Shown here: piece by piece, positions 42,893 to 51,890 of the stretch
How the letters are laid out: the number at the start of each line of letters is the position of its first letter
Numbering within the stretch: the stretch's first letter is position 1
NCBI RefSeq assembly: GCF_019063845.1
Contig: NZ_CP077683.1
Coordinates: forward strand, 4,456,501-4,520,500
From: Geomonas subterranea
Lineage (GTDB): Bacteria; Desulfobacterota; Desulfuromonadia; Geobacterales; Geobacteraceae
Direction: 5' to 3'
DNA length: 64,000 bases
The notes under the pieces: generated by a model
The model's database searches: none
Told to the model about the DNA's origin: nothing
The model's input: only the letters and a program-made list of their open reading frames with translations
Position numbers and translations under genes: made by a program

Positions 42893-43246
42893 ATGGAGAA
42901 AGTTAAAAAGGTCGCCGTGGTATTAAACGGCTTCATCCACGATTTCATGACGGGGTACTGGCTCTCCGCCCTGATCGCCATCCACCTGTTGCACGGCTTC
43001 AGGCTAGAGGCGCAGCAACTCGCCGGGACGCTCAACCAGATTGAGCGGTTTTTCTTTTGGAACAGCATCGGGGCGGCGGTGGTCATCTTCGCCACCGGCG
43101 GGGTCCGCAGCTTCACCTACGTGGACAACTTCTACGGCGCCGAGACCGAGCGGACCAGGCGCAAGATGCTGGTGATAAAGCACGTGGTCCTCTTCGCGGT
43201 CATAGGCGGGGGGAGCTATTGGGGGTACCGCACGGCGTTTAGTTGA
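42893..43246 (+). CDS. Small membrane protein paired with radical SAM enzyme
   Basis: 117 residues with three helices (~20-36, 58-75, 98-113). It shares IHD near the N-terminus, the ERFFFW...ATGGVR segment, an aromatic FYGAE loop and IKHVVLF near the C-terminus with the 155-residue protein at 2292. It follows a radical SAM gene by 18 bases with CGGAGGAG as ribosome site. It may be the membrane anchor, electron donor or product handler of the enzyme; unproven. The response regulator gene starts 37 bases later. Confidence 0.8.
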   Translation: MEKVKKVAVVLNGFIHDFMTGYWLSALIAIHLLHGFRLEAQQLAGTLNQIERFFFWNSIGAAVVIFATGGVRSFTYVDNFYGAETERTRRKMLVIKHVVLFAVIGGGSYWGYRTAFS

Positions 43247-43283
43247 GCGCCCGGCCGGTTAACCTCAGGAAAGGGTGTTTTTT

Positions 43284-43961
43284 ATGAATTTCCTGATCGT
43301 TGAAGATTCGGAAAAAACCGCGGAACAGCTGCGGAAAGGGCTGGCTGAGGTCAGCATCAACTCCGACGTAGCCGCGGATGGCCTGCGCGGGCTCGCCATG
43401 GCCAAGGAGAAGGATTACGACCTGATGATCCTCGACCTCATGCTCCCGGGGATCGACGGGTTTGAGGTTGTTAAGAGGTTGCGCCAAGCGGGCAAGAGCA
43501 CGCCCGTGATCATGCTCACCGCGCGCGACGAGGTGCACGACCGGATCTGCGGCCTGCAGTCCGGGGCCGACGACTACCTGGTCAAGCCGTTCTCCTTCGG
43601 CGAACTCTGTGCCCGGATCCAGGCGCTTTTGCGCCGGGGGCAGGTGCTGCAGCAGGACGAGGTGCAGGTGGCGGACCTGACGGTGAACTTCTTCGCGCGC
43701 AAGGCGACCCGTGCCGGGAAGCACCTGGAGCTGACCCCCAAGGAATTCGCGCTCCTCTCCATGCTGAGCCGCCGCGCCGGAGAGGTGCAGACGCGCCTGC
43801 GCATCGCGGAAGCGGTCTGGAACCTCGGTTTGGACGCCAACCTGAAGATCGTGGACGTGAAGCTGGCAGGGTTGCGGGCCAAGGTGGACGGTCCCTTCGA
43901 GAAGAAGCTGATCCACACGGTGCGCGGGGTCGGTTACGTGCTCGAGGACCGCTATGAGTGA
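43284..43961 (+). CDS. OmpR/CusR-type response regulator
   Basis: 225 residues. The receiver domain has acidic VEDSE, phospho-acceptor Asp51 in LMILDLMLPG, Thr in MLTARDE and Lys in YLVKPFSFGE. The C-terminal winged helix is of the OmpR type (LTVNFFARKATRAG...LTPKEFALLSML...VDVKLAGLRAKVD...IHTVRGVGYVLED). It overlaps the histidine kinase gene by eight bases (43954). Sequence resembles regulators of heavy-metal sensing systems (CusR/CopR), a family-level impression only. The ATG at 43284 has AGGAAAGGG upstream; a GTG at 43275 is less likely. Targets may include the neighbouring radical SAM operon. Confidence 0.92.
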   Translation: MNFLIVEDSEKTAEQLRKGLAEVSINSDVAADGLRGLAMAKEKDYDLMILDLMLPGIDGFEVVKRLRQAGKSTPVIMLTARDEVHDRICGLQSGADDYLVKPFSFGELCARIQALLRRGQVLQQDEVQVADLTVNFFARKATRAGKHLELTPKEFALLSMLSRRAGEVQTRLRIAEAVWNLGLDANLKIVDVKLAGLRAKVDGPFEKKLIHTVRGVGYVLEDRYE

Positions 43962-45408
43962 CACTCCCTCCTCCCCGGAGGAAACCGCGGGGCGCCGGGT
44001 CCGGTCGATTGCCCACAACCTGGCCGTTTTGTACATCGTTTCCATCGTGATCGGCTTCACGATGTGCGCCCTGCTCCTGTACTTCAAGCTGGTCCAGCAT
44101 ATCCACGATTCCGGTGGCGAGCAGTTGCAGGCGGAGATAACCTCGGTCCGCGCGCTGGTTGGAAGCCCTGCAGGTCTCAACGCCCTCAAACAGATGATGG
44201 ATGCGGAAGAGCGGGGGGAGGATGCCGGCACCAACTGCATCCTGATGCGCATCGTGGACCGGAACGGGAAAGTCGTCGTGGATTGCCCCACCATGAGAGC
44301 CGTGCTGCCTGGCTCTATCTTTCCCTCCCCGGGCGACACCAGGGCAAAGAGATACAGTCACAACGGCGGCAACTATCTGCTAAGGAGCGTGAAGCTTACC
44401 GATCCCATATCCGAGGCCGGGGGATGGCGTCTGCAGATAGGGATAGACCTGACCGAACATGACCAGCTGATCAGAGTCTACCGGACCTATCTCGTTCTCT
44501 TTGGTTTCGGCGCCTTCCTCTTCGCGATCCCCAGTTCCTATGTCGTGGTCAGACGCGGGCTCAAGCCCCTGGATGAGATCAGCGGCTCGATCAAGACCAT
44601 CACCGGCAGCCGGCTCAACACCAGGCTTGACGCGGCCGGCTTCCCCGTTGAGATGCACCCCGTCATAGAGTCGGTGAACGGCATGATGGCCCGGCTGGAG
44701 GATTCCTTCCAGAGGCTTTCGCACTACTCCGGCAACCTCGCCCACGAACTGCGCACCCCGATCAACAACCTGATGCTGTCGGCCGAAATCGCCCTTGCTC
44801 ATGAGCGGAGCCCGCAGGAGTACCAGGAGATCATCTCCTCCAGCCTCACCGAGTACGAGCGGCTGGCGGCGGTGATCGACAAGCTGCTCTTTCTGGCACG
44901 GGCAGACAACGAGAAGAACGACCTGCTGTTCGAGAAACTGGACGCGAGAACCGAGGTCGAGGAGGTGATCGACTACTTCTTGGAAGAAGCGCGTGCAGCG
45001 GGGGTTTCCCTTGTACACCGCGTCGACGCCACCTTTTGGGGGGACCGGACCCTGTTCCGTCGCGCCCTCAGCAACCTGATCAGCAACGCCCTCACCTACA
45101 CCCCGGCCGGAGGGGAGGTTACCATTTCCGCCTCCAGCGGAGGCAACGGGGAGGTCGACATCGCCGTGGCCGACACCGGCTGTGGCATCTACTCCGAGCA
45201 TCTCCCCTTTCTTTTTGACCGGTTTTACCGCGTGAAGTCGGGCTCGCATCACAGTGGCACCGGCCTTGGCCTCGCCATAGTGAAAGCGATCATGGAGATG
45301 CACAACGGCGACGTCTCCGCCTGGAGCCGGCCCGGGCACGGGACCACCATCACCTTGCATTTCCCGCAGCACCCCTCCTTGAAATCCGCGCCCGCGGCGG
45401 AAGGGTGA
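43954..45408 (+). CDS. Sensor histidine kinase
   Basis: 484 residues. First helix NLAVLYIVSIVIGFTMCALLLYF (~23-45), a ~130-residue periplasmic sensor region, second helix YLVLFGFGAFLFAIPSSYVVV, then HAMP (RRGLKPLDEISGSIKTI). The phospho-acceptor is His264 in NLAHELRTPINNL. The ATPase domain has N box NLISNALTYTP, G1 VADTGCGI, F box PFLFDRFYR and G2 GTGLGLAIVK. All kinase boxes are intact. Its periplasmic region has a single Cys pair (NCILMR..VVDCPT) that could sense metal or redox state. Translationally coupled to the response regulator. Confidence 0.93.
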   Translation: MSDTPSSPEETAGRRVRSIAHNLAVLYIVSIVIGFTMCALLLYFKLVQHIHDSGGEQLQAEITSVRALVGSPAGLNALKQMMDAEERGEDAGTNCILMRIVDRNGKVVVDCPTMRAVLPGSIFPSPGDTRAKRYSHNGGNYLLRSVKLTDPISEAGGWRLQIGIDLTEHDQLIRVYRTYLVLFGFGAFLFAIPSSYVVVRRGLKPLDEISGSIKTITGSRLNTRLDAAGFPVEMHPVIESVNGMMARLEDSFQRLSHYSGNLAHELRTPINNLMLSAEIALAHERSPQEYQEIISSSLTEYERLAAVIDKLLFLARADNEKNDLLFEKLDARTEVEEVIDYFLEEARAAGVSLVHRVDATFWGDRTLFRRALSNLISNALTYTPAGGEVTISASSGGNGEVDIAVADTGCGIYSEHLPFLFDRFYRVKSGSHHSGTGLGLAIVKAIMEMHNGDVSAWSRPGHGTTITLHFPQHPSLKSAPAAEG

Positions 45409-45765
45409 TTCGCCTGGCGCCGCGCCGCGACCCTGCCGAAGCCAATCGTCTCAGGTTAGTTTGCGTCAAATTTTTTAGTGCTAAGACATTGCCATTTTGC
45501 GTGTAATCGCCGAAAAGCTCCGCCGTTTGACTTGGGTGGCGAAAAGCTTTTTTTAACGCAAAGACGCAAGGCCGCAAAGGAAACCGGAACCATAATGGAA
45601 AACCGGAACCATAATGGAAAACCGGAACCAGTAATGGTTTTGTTATCCCCCACTTGTTGTTCTTAACTTTGCGCCTTTGCGGCTTTGCGTTAACAACGGC
45701 CTTTAAAGGCAGAGCCGCGAAGCCGCAAAGAACAGCAGGGATTTTGTCCCCCCTGATTCTTTGTG

Positions 45766-45803
<38 letters not shown>

Positions 45804-45822
45804 CCTTTGCGTTGAAGGTTTT

Positions 45823-45866
45823 CAAAAACAAAAGCCGCTGTCCCTTTCGAGGGGGCAGCGGCTTTG
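45823..45866 (-). terminator. Rho-independent terminator of thiC
   Basis: On the minus strand, AAAGCCGCTG pairs with CAGCGGCTTT around an inner CCCC/GGG stem. TTGTTTTTG follows. It lies ~64 bases beyond the thiC stop. Confidence 0.85.
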
Positions 45867-45880
45867 TCGTGGAATGAGGG

Positions 45881-45906
45881 GGGCGAATGATTATTCGCCC
45901 CTACAG
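45881..45906. repeat. REP-like palindrome, family A
   Basis: GGGCGAATGATTATTCGCCC plus CTACAG, identical to the copy at 5161. Confidence 0.8.
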
Positions 45907-45929
45907 GTGGTTCGACAGTCCTGGCGTTG

Positions 45930-47243
45930 CTACGCGCAGGCGGAGGCGTTGGCGCGCTCGCGCTCGGTGGCGTCGTCCATGACCTTGTAGGCGCAGAACT
46001 CACCACACATGGTGCAGGCGCCGTGATCGGCGACGCCGGACTCGTCGCGCAGGCGACGGGCCTTGACCGGGTCGATGGCCAGGGCGAACTGCCCTTCCCA
46101 GTCCAGTTTCTTCCTGCAGCGCGCCATCTGGTTGTCCTTCTCGATGGCCCCCTTCACACCCTTGACGATGTCGGCGGCATGGGCGGCGATGCGCGAGGCC
46201 ATGACCCCTTCACGGACGTCCTCGACGCTTGGGAGCTTCAGGTGCTCGGAGGGGGTCACGTAGCAGAGGAAGTCGGCGCCGGCGGCGGCGGCAATGGTTC
46301 CGCCGATGGCGGAGGTGATGTGGTCGTAGCCCGGGGCGATGTCGGTGACCAGCGGCCCCAGCACGTAGAAGGGAGCGCCATGGCAAAGCCTCTTCTGCAA
46401 GAGGATGTTGGCCTCGATCTGGTTCAGCGGCATATGACCGGGACCTTCGATCATCACCTGCACGCCGTACTCCTGCGCGCGCTGGGTGAGCTCGCCCAGG
46501 ATGATCAACTCGTGGATCTGGGCCCGGTCGGTGGCGTCGGCCAGGCAGCCGGGGCGGAAACCGTCGCCAAGCGACAGGGTCATGTCGTAGGCCTTGGTGA
46601 TCTCGAGCAGACGGTCGAAGTGCTCATAAAGCGGGTTGTCCGCGTTGTTATGCGCCATCCACTCGATGGTGAAGGCGCCGCCGCGGGATACCACGTCCAT
46701 GATGCGCCCTTCCTTGCGCATCCGCTCCACGGTGGCACGGGTCACCCCGCAGTGGACCGTGATGAAGTCGACGCCGTCCTCGGCGTGCTTGATCACCCCC
46801 TGGAAGATGTCTTCCACGGTCATCTCGACGATCGCCTTATTGTGTTTTCTCACCGCGTCGAGCGCGGCCTGGTACAGCGGCACGGTGCCGATGCAGGCCG
46901 GTGTCTCGGCGATCACGGCGCGGCGGATCTCGTCGACCGGACCGCCGGTGGAGAGGTCCATGATGGCGTCGGCGCCGCTGGCGACGGCAACGCGCGCCTT
47001 CTCCAGCTCCTTGTCGATGTTGAGGTCGTCGGCGGAGCTGCCGATGTTGGCGTTCACCTTGGTCCTCAACCCCTTCCCCACGGCAAGGGGGGTGCCGTTC
47101 ACGTGCTTGTTGTTATGGCAGATGATGATGTTCCCGGCGGCGATCCCGGCGCGGATGAACTCGGGGTCGACCCCCTCGGCGAGTGCCGCCGTCTTCATCT
47201 TGTCGGTGATGATCCCCTTGCGGGCGTATTCCAGCTGGGTCAT
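45930..47243 (-). CDS. thiC: Phosphomethylpyrimidine synthase ThiC
   Basis: 437 residues. It converts AIR to HMP-P for thiamine synthesis, using SAM and a [4Fe-4S] cluster. Family signatures include [68 protein letters not shown] and [24 protein letters not shown]. The C-terminal cluster motif is [12 protein letters not shown] (C-x2-C-x4-C). Length fits the shorter bacterial form without the long N-terminal extension. It lies 189 bases behind thiED on the same strand and is probably read from the same TPP-riboswitch-controlled transcript. It uses AIR, which links it to the purine genes nearby. Confidence 0.96.
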   Translation of the reverse strand: MTQLEYARKGIITDKMKTAALAEGVDPEFIRAGIAAGNIIICHNNKHVNGTPLAVGKGLRTKVNANIGSSADDLNIDKELEKARVAVASGADAIMDLSTGGPVDEIRRAVIAETPACIGTVPLYQAALDAVRKHNKAIVEMTVEDIFQGVIKHAEDGVDFITVHCGVTRATVERMRKEGRIMDVVSRGGAFTIEWMAHNNADNPLYEHFDRLLEITKAYDMTLSLGDGFRPGCLADATDRAQIHELIILGELTQRAQEYGVQVMIEGPGHMPLNQIEANILLQKRLCHGAPFYVLGPLVTDIAPGYDHITSAIGGTIAAAAGADFLCYVTPSEHLKLPSVEDVREGVMASRIAAHAADIVKGVKGAIEKDNQMARCRKKLDWEGQFALAIDPVKARRLRDESGVADHGACTMCGEFCAYKVMDDATERERANASACA

Positions 47244-47292
47244 GGTTGCTCCTTTTATGGCCGGTTCCTGCGCGATGAAATATTTGAATCGA

Positions 47293-47353
47293 GGGCAAAT
47301 GATTATTTGCCCCTACAAACGAACCTACCGTAGGGGCGAATAATCATTCGCCC
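47293..47353. repeat. Paired REP-like palindromes, family A
   Basis: GGGCAAATGATTATTTGCCC at 47293-47312 and GGGCGAATAATCATTCGCCC at 47334-47353, in inverted order with CCTAC/GTAGG between them. The first copy has G to A and C to T changes on both arms, so base pairing is kept. They lie between thiED and thiC. Confidence 0.85.
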
Positions 47354-47432
47354 GCCTTTTTGCTGTGTCTGCCGTGCCTTTCGGAAGAGGGTAGCCCAAG
47401 GCCGGGTGGGGGTGGCGCCGGCAGCCGGTTGG

Positions 47433-48887
47433 CTATTCTCCCTGCTCCCGTGCCGCCAGGAAATGGTTAACCGGGCCGTGCCCCCTCCCCAGCGGCTGGG
47501 AAAACTTGATGGCGCGGGTAACGAACAGCTTCGCCCTCAGTATGGCGCTCGGCAGCGGCTCCCCTTGGGCAAGGTAGCTCGCGATGGCGGAGGCCAGGGT
47601 GCAGCCGGTGCCGTGGGTGTTGCGGGTGAGGACGCGGGGAGCACTGAAACGGGTGAAGCCGCTGCCGTCGAACAGGATGTCGGTCACCACCCCTTCGGTC
47701 AGGTGTCCCCCCTTGACCAGCACGTGCCTTGCGCCCATGAGGTGCAGCGCGCGGGCGGCCAGTTCCATCCCGGCACTGTCGGTGATGGTGAGACCGGTGA
47801 GCGCCTCGGCCTCGGGAATGTTGGGGGTGACCAGGTAACTGGACGGCACCAGCCTCTTCTTCAGCACGGAGAGAGCCTCGTCCTCGAGGAGCGCGACGCC
47901 CCCCTTGGCGCTCATCACCGGGTCGAGCACGACCATCCTCATCTCGTAAGCGGTCAGCTTGTCCGCCACGATCTCCGCGTTCTCCGGCGAGCAGAGCATT
48001 CCGATCTTCACGACGTCAATGGGGATGTCCGACAGTACCGCGTCGATCTGTTCCGCGAGGAAAGCCGGGGGGGATGGGTGGATGCCGGTGACGCCCCGGG
48101 TGTTCTGGGCGGTGAGGGCGGTGATCGCCGAGGCCCCGTAGCTTCCGAGGAGGGTGATGGTCTTCAGGTCCGCCTGGATGCCGGCTCCGCCGCCGGAGTC
48201 GCTGCCGGCGATGGTCAGCACCGAGCCGCGCGGTTGCATCATGCCGCGGTTGAACAAGAGGGAGAGCTCCGTCGCCGCGAGGCCGGGAGAGCGGGATGAG
48301 AGGACGGCGGAAATGACCGCTATGGCGTCCGCGCCGGCGTCGATGACAGGGCAGGCGTTGTCCCTGGTGATGCCCCCGATGGCGACGATGGGAATCTGCA
48401 CCTTTTCCCTCACAAGGGCCAGCGCCTCAGGGCTCTGGAGGTGTTCGACATTCTTGCTTTCGGTGGGGTAGAGGGAGCCGAAACCGATGTAGTCGGCGCC
48501 GGCCTCCTGGGCCGCCAGCGCCTCTTCGAGCGAGTGGGTCGAGATGCCGATCAGCTTCTTGGGGCCAAGTGCGGCGCGGGCCGCCGCGGCGTCCCCGTCC
48601 TCCTGCCCGAGGTGCAGCCCGTCGGCGTCAAGGGCGAGCGCGAGTTCCAGGTCGTCGTTGACGATGAACTGGACCTGGAATTCGGCGCAGAGGTGTTTCA
48701 GGTCGCTTCCCAGCGCGAGGCGCTCCTCGAAAGTGCGCAGCTTGTCGCGGTACTGCAGCAGGGCGACCCCGCCGCTCCCGAGCGCCTCCCGCACCCTCGG
48801 CACCAGGCGTTCGCCCTGGTCCGTGATCAGGTACAGTCCCGCTACGCGCCGCTCTTTCCCGCTATGGTCCACCACGAGTTTCAACAC
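47433..48887 (-). CDS. thiED: ThiE-ThiD fusion: thiamine phosphate synthase / HMP(-P) kinase
   Basis: 484 residues in two enzymes. Residues ~1-215 are ThiE (LYLITDQGERLVPRVREAL, GGVALLQYRDK, FIVNDDLELALALDADGLHLGQEDGD, IGISTHSLEEA, DYIGFGSLYPTESK, IVAIGGI). Residues ~218-484 are ThiD (VLTIAGSDSGGGAGIQADLKTI, GASAITALTAQNTRGV, LDPVMSAKGG, KGGHL, GTGCTLASAIA). The protein both phosphorylates HMP-P and joins it to thiazole phosphate. The frame starts with GTG at 48887, preceded on the minus strand by AAAGGGGTGAGAC. A TPP riboswitch lies upstream (49233-49322), with a repeat array of ~250 bases between its terminator and this start. Confidence 0.95.
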   Translation of the reverse strand: MLKLVVDHSGKERRVAGLYLITDQGERLVPRVREALGSGGVALLQYRDKLRTFEERLALGSDLKHLCAEFQVQFIVNDDLELALALDADGLHLGQEDGDAAAARAALGPKKLIGISTHSLEEALAAQEAGADYIGFGSLYPTESKNVEHLQSPEALALVREKVQIPIVAIGGITRDNACPVIDAGADAIAVISAVLSSRSPGLAATELSLLFNRGMMQPRGSVLTIAGSDSGGGAGIQADLKTITLLGSYGASAITALTAQNTRGVTGIHPSPPAFLAEQIDAVLSDIPIDVVKIGMLCSPENAEIVADKLTAYEMRMVVLDPVMSAKGGVALLEDEALSVLKKRLVPSSYLVTPNIPEAEALTGLTITDSAGMELAARALHLMGARHVLVKGGHLTEGVVTDILFDGSGFTRFSAPRVLTRNTHGTGCTLASAIASYLAQGEPLPSAILRAKLFVTRAIKFSQPLGRGHGPVNHFLAAREQGE

Positions 48888-48902
48888 GTCTCACCCCTTT
48901 AC

Positions 48903-49166
48903 AGCCAAACCGTAAAAACAAAACCATCAGCCACGGAGAAAATCTGAGAACTTCTGAGAAAACCAGGAAAACTTTTCGGGTACCACAAGCCAAACCGTAA
49001 CAACAAAACCATTAGCCACGGAGAAAATCTGAGAACTTCTGAGAAAACCAAGAAGACTTTTCAGGGACCACAAGCCAAATCGTTGGGCAAAGGCACGTCT
49101 TGTTGTTACATCAAAGATGTGCCGTTCTCAGATTTCCTCAGATTTTCTCCGTGGCTAATGGTTTTT
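48903..49166. repeat. Family B repeats: tandem 85-base units plus inverted copy in the thiED leader
   Basis: Two near-identical 85-base units start at 48903 and 48988, and a third is cut off at 49073. Each contains AGCCACGGAGAAAATCTGAG. An inverted copy lies at ~49125-49166. In the minus-strand transcript they form long hairpins between the riboswitch terminator and the thiED start. Confidence 0.85.
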
Positions 49167-49179
49167 TAGGTTTTAAAAA

Positions 49180-49210
49180 GTAAAAGCCGCGACGAGAGGT
49201 CACGGCTCCT
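49180..49210 (-). terminator. Expression platform terminator of TPP riboswitch
   Basis: On the minus strand, AGCCGTGAC pairs with GTCGCGGCT around CTCTC, followed by TTTACTTTTT. It lies directly after the TPP aptamer, as expected for ligand-dependent termination. Confidence 0.8.
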
Positions 49211-49232
49211 GGATAAAAAGGTCGGAGTACGC

Positions 49233-49322
49233 GCCGCTTCCCTACGCCGGTACGACCCGGATCAGGTTCAAAGGGTTCAGGATCGACCTGTCTCAGTTCT
49301 GGCGAACTCCCCTAGCTGGCTT
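49233..49322 (-). ncRNA. TPP riboswitch (THI element)
   Basis: On the minus strand the sequence carries the conserved THI-box parts in order: AGGGGAGTTC, CTGAGAC, ACCCTTTGAACCTGATC, and GCGTAGGGAAGC. When TPP binds, the terminator at 49180-49210 should form and switch off thiED and thiC. Confidence 0.95.
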
Positions 49323-49336
49323 TTGCTGAGGCCGTA

Positions 49337-49365
49337 AACATAATGGAATCCTCTTGCAAAGTCAA
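49337..49365 (-). promoter_or_regulatory. Sigma-70 promoter of the thiamine operon
   Basis: On the minus strand, -35 TTGACT (49365-49360) and -10 TATGTT (49342-49337) with a 17-base spacer, placed so that transcription starts just before the TPP aptamer. Confidence 0.7.
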
Positions 49366-49474
49366 CCGCTTTCGGGTTTTTGCCTTTACACTCCTGGGCT
49401 AAAGTGGTAGAAAAATCTGTGGCCGGGACGTCCCGGCCTGATTTCATTCAGATATACCGATACGGGATTTAGAG

Positions 49475-50614
49475 ATGGACAGTCGTCCTACGGTTGTTGA
49501 GATAGATCTCGCCGCACTCAGGCACAACTTCGGTCTGGTGAAGAAGACTGTGCCCGAAGGATGCGGCATTCTTGCCGTGGTCAAGGCCGACGCCTACGGC
49601 CATGGTTTCCAGTACGTCTCCGAGGAACTGGAGAAGCTCGGGGTGGACGCCTTCGCCGTTGCCTTCCTCGCGGAGGGGGTGCAACTGCGCATGAGCGGCA
49701 TCTATCGCCCGGTGCTGATCCTGGGGGGCATTTATCCCGGCGAGGAGCGGCGCTGCATCGGCCTCAACATCTCCACTGCGCTCTACTCGCTGGAACAGGC
49801 CGCGGCGCTCGACCGGGCCGCCCTGGAGATCAAGTGCTACCGCAAGGCGAAGATCCACCTGAAGGTGGACACCGGCATGGGGCGCCTGGGCGTCACTTGG
49901 GACAAGGTGCCCGAATTCCTCGAGCAGTTGAAGCAGTTCAAGAACCTCGAAATGGAAGGGATCTTCTCCCACTTCGCCAGCGCCGACGAACTCGACCCGG
50001 ACGGCCTCGCCTTCACCAAACTGCAGGCCCAACGCTTCAACGCCGCCGTCACCGAGGCCCGCCGCCAGGGGTTCAATCCCGCCTACGTCCATGTCGCCAA
50101 CAGCGCCGCCATCCTCGCGGCCGATCTACCCTTTTGCAACCTGGTGCGGCCGGGGATTATCCTCTACGGCGCCGCCCCTTCCCGGGATTTCGCGGACGAG
50201 CAGGCTTCTTTGCCCGTCATGAAACTGAAGAGCCGGGTGGCGATGCTCAAGTGGGTGGAACCGGGGACCAGCATCAGCTACGGCAGGCGCTACATCGCCG
50301 ACAAGCGCGCGCTCATCGCCAGCGTTCCCGTGGGGTATGCCGACGGTTATTGCCGCAGTCTCACCAACAAGGGGGAGGCCTTGATCCGCGGCAAGCGGGC
50401 CCGGGTCGCCGGCACCGTCTGCATGGACTGGATCATGCTGGACGTGACCGACATCGAGGGCGTTGCCGTGGGGGACGACGTGACCCTCCTGGGCCCCGAC
50501 CCCATGGGTGACCGCATCAGCGCCGAGGAGTTGGCCGAGAAAGCCGGCACCATCCCCTACGAGATCATGTGCGGCATCGCCACCCGCCGCGTACGCAGGG
50601 TGTACATCGGGTAG
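49475..50614 (+). CDS. alr: Alanine racemase
   Basis: 379 residues. PLP-Lys motif [10 protein letters not shown] (Lys near residue 38), catalytic Tyr region [19 protein letters not shown], and C-terminal [18 protein letters not shown] match Alr. It interconverts L- and D-alanine for peptidoglycan. The ATG at 49475 gives [17 protein letters not shown], the standard N-terminus. It is divergent from the thiamine operon. A family B repeat begins 27 bases after its stop, in the gap before selD. Confidence 0.96.
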   Translation: MDSRPTVVEIDLAALRHNFGLVKKTVPEGCGILAVVKADAYGHGFQYVSEELEKLGVDAFAVAFLAEGVQLRMSGIYRPVLILGGIYPGEERRCIGLNISTALYSLEQAAALDRAALEIKCYRKAKIHLKVDTGMGRLGVTWDKVPEFLEQLKQFKNLEMEGIFSHFASADELDPDGLAFTKLQAQRFNAAVTEARRQGFNPAYVHVANSAAILAADLPFCNLVRPGIILYGAAPSRDFADEQASLPVMKLKSRVAMLKWVEPGTSISYGRRYIADKRALIASVPVGYADGYCRSLTNKGEALIRGKRARVAGTVCMDWIMLDVTDIEGVAVGDDVTLLGPDPMGDRISAEELAEKAGTIPYEIMCGIATRRVRRVYIG

Positions 50615-50637
50615 AACACGAGCAGCTGAAGCTGAAA

Positions 50638-50828
50638 CCATTGGCCACGGAGAAAATCTGAGAACATCTGAGAAAACCAACAAGCTTTTGGTTTACCCCT
50701 AAAGTTTTTGGTTCTCTCTTGAAGTGCAGTTCTCAGATGTCCTCAGATTGTCTCCTTGTGAAAGGCTTTAGTATTTGCACTCGGTTTTGCCTTTCTCAGA
50801 TTTCCTCAGATTTTCTCCGTGGCTAAAG
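50638..50828. repeat. Family B inverted repeats upstream of selD
   Basis: One direct copy at ~50641-50678 and two reversed copies at ~50731-50760 (degenerate) and ~50791-50827. They fill most of the gap between alr and selD and could fold into a long hairpin in the transcript. Confidence 0.8.
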
Positions 50829-50858
50829 GGTTTTGAATTTCAGGTTTTAGGGGTCTTT

Positions 50859-51890
50859 ATGTCTGATAAAGTACGGCTCACGACGATGGTGCAGGCGGCG
50901 GGTTGAGCTGCCAAGCTGGGCCCGGCGGGCCTGGAGGATGCCATCCGCGACATAACCCGCTCGGACGACCCCAACCTCATCGTGGGTGTTGAGGGCGCCG
51001 AGGATGCGGGGATCTACCGCATAGGGGAGAGCCTCGCCCTCGTGGAGACCACCGACATCATCACGCCGCTGGTCGACGACCCGTTCACCTTCGGCCGTAT
51101 CGCCGCGGCCAACGCCCTCTCCGACGTTTACGCCATGGGCGGAAAACCGGTGACGGCGATGAACCTCGCCTTCTTCCCGGCCTGTTCGCTTCCCACCGCT
51201 GTGCTCGCCGCCATCCTCGCCGGCGGTGCCGACGCTTTGAAGGAGGCGGGTGCCTGCCTGGTCGGGGGACACACGGTCGAGGACGACGAGCTGAAGTTCG
51301 GCATGGCGGTGACCGGCCTCATCGATCCCTCCCGCATCGTGAGAAACTGCACCGCCCGCCCCGGCGACATCCTTGTTCTTACCAAGCCGCTCGGGACCGG
51401 CATCGTCTCGACCGCCATCAAGGCCGAGATGATCGACGACGCCCTGGCGACGGAAGCAACCGGCTGGATGACGACCCTCAACGCCAAAGCCTGCGAGTTG
51501 ATGGTCGCCTGCGACGCCACTGCCGCCACCGATGTCACCGGCTTTGGTTTCATCGGCCACGCCTGCGAGATGGCGCTTGGCGCCAGGGTCACCTTCCGCA
51601 TCGAGCTTGCCCGCGTTCCGGTCATGGCCGGCGTCCCCGCGCTCATCCACGACGGCATGGTCCCGGCCGGCTGCTATCGCAACCGCCACCATTACGAATC
51701 CCACGTGACCGGCTCCGGCGGCGAGGCCTTGCTGCCGCTCTTCGACCCGCAGACCTCCGGCGGTCTCCTCATCTCTTTCGCCCCCGACAACGCCCGTGAA
51801 TTCCTTGCCCGCGCCGGTCAGTCCGGCCTCTTCGCCGTAGCGATCGGCGAGGTCGAAGCCGTTGGGGGAAGCGCCCTTGTCTTCGTCTAA
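50859..51890 (+). CDS. selD: Selenide, water dikinase SelD, selenocysteine-containing (in-frame UGA)
   Basis: 343 residues if the TGA at 50904-50906 is read as selenocysteine. The frame from the ATG at 50859 gives [29 protein letters not shown]. Sec falls exactly at the catalytic Cys position of E. coli SelD (GAGCGCK), with the essential Lys three residues on. Past the UGA come SelD signatures: [66 protein letters not shown] and [12 protein letters not shown]-rich stem-loop follows the UGA. A conventional caller would start at 50982 and lose the active site. Product: selenophosphate, needed for Sec-tRNA. The 3' end overlaps the RACo-like gene. Confidence 0.95.
50904..50932 (+). promoter_or_regulatory. 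UGA recoding site with candidate bacterial SECIS hairpin
   Basis: The UGA at 50904-50906 is followed at once by CCA...GGGCCC-GGC-GGGCC-TGG pairing (about 50911-50932), the position expected for a bacterial SelB-binding SECIS element. Confidence 0.7.

Noticed and set aside
45927..47333. Plus-strand frame opposite thiC
   Set aside because: thiC is unmistakable on the minus strand. The opposing frame is a GC-codon shadow.
50982..51890. SelD starting at the ATG at 50982
   Set aside because: That start removes the catalytic Sec and Lys. The upstream frame with an in-frame UGA matches the SelD N-terminus exactly.
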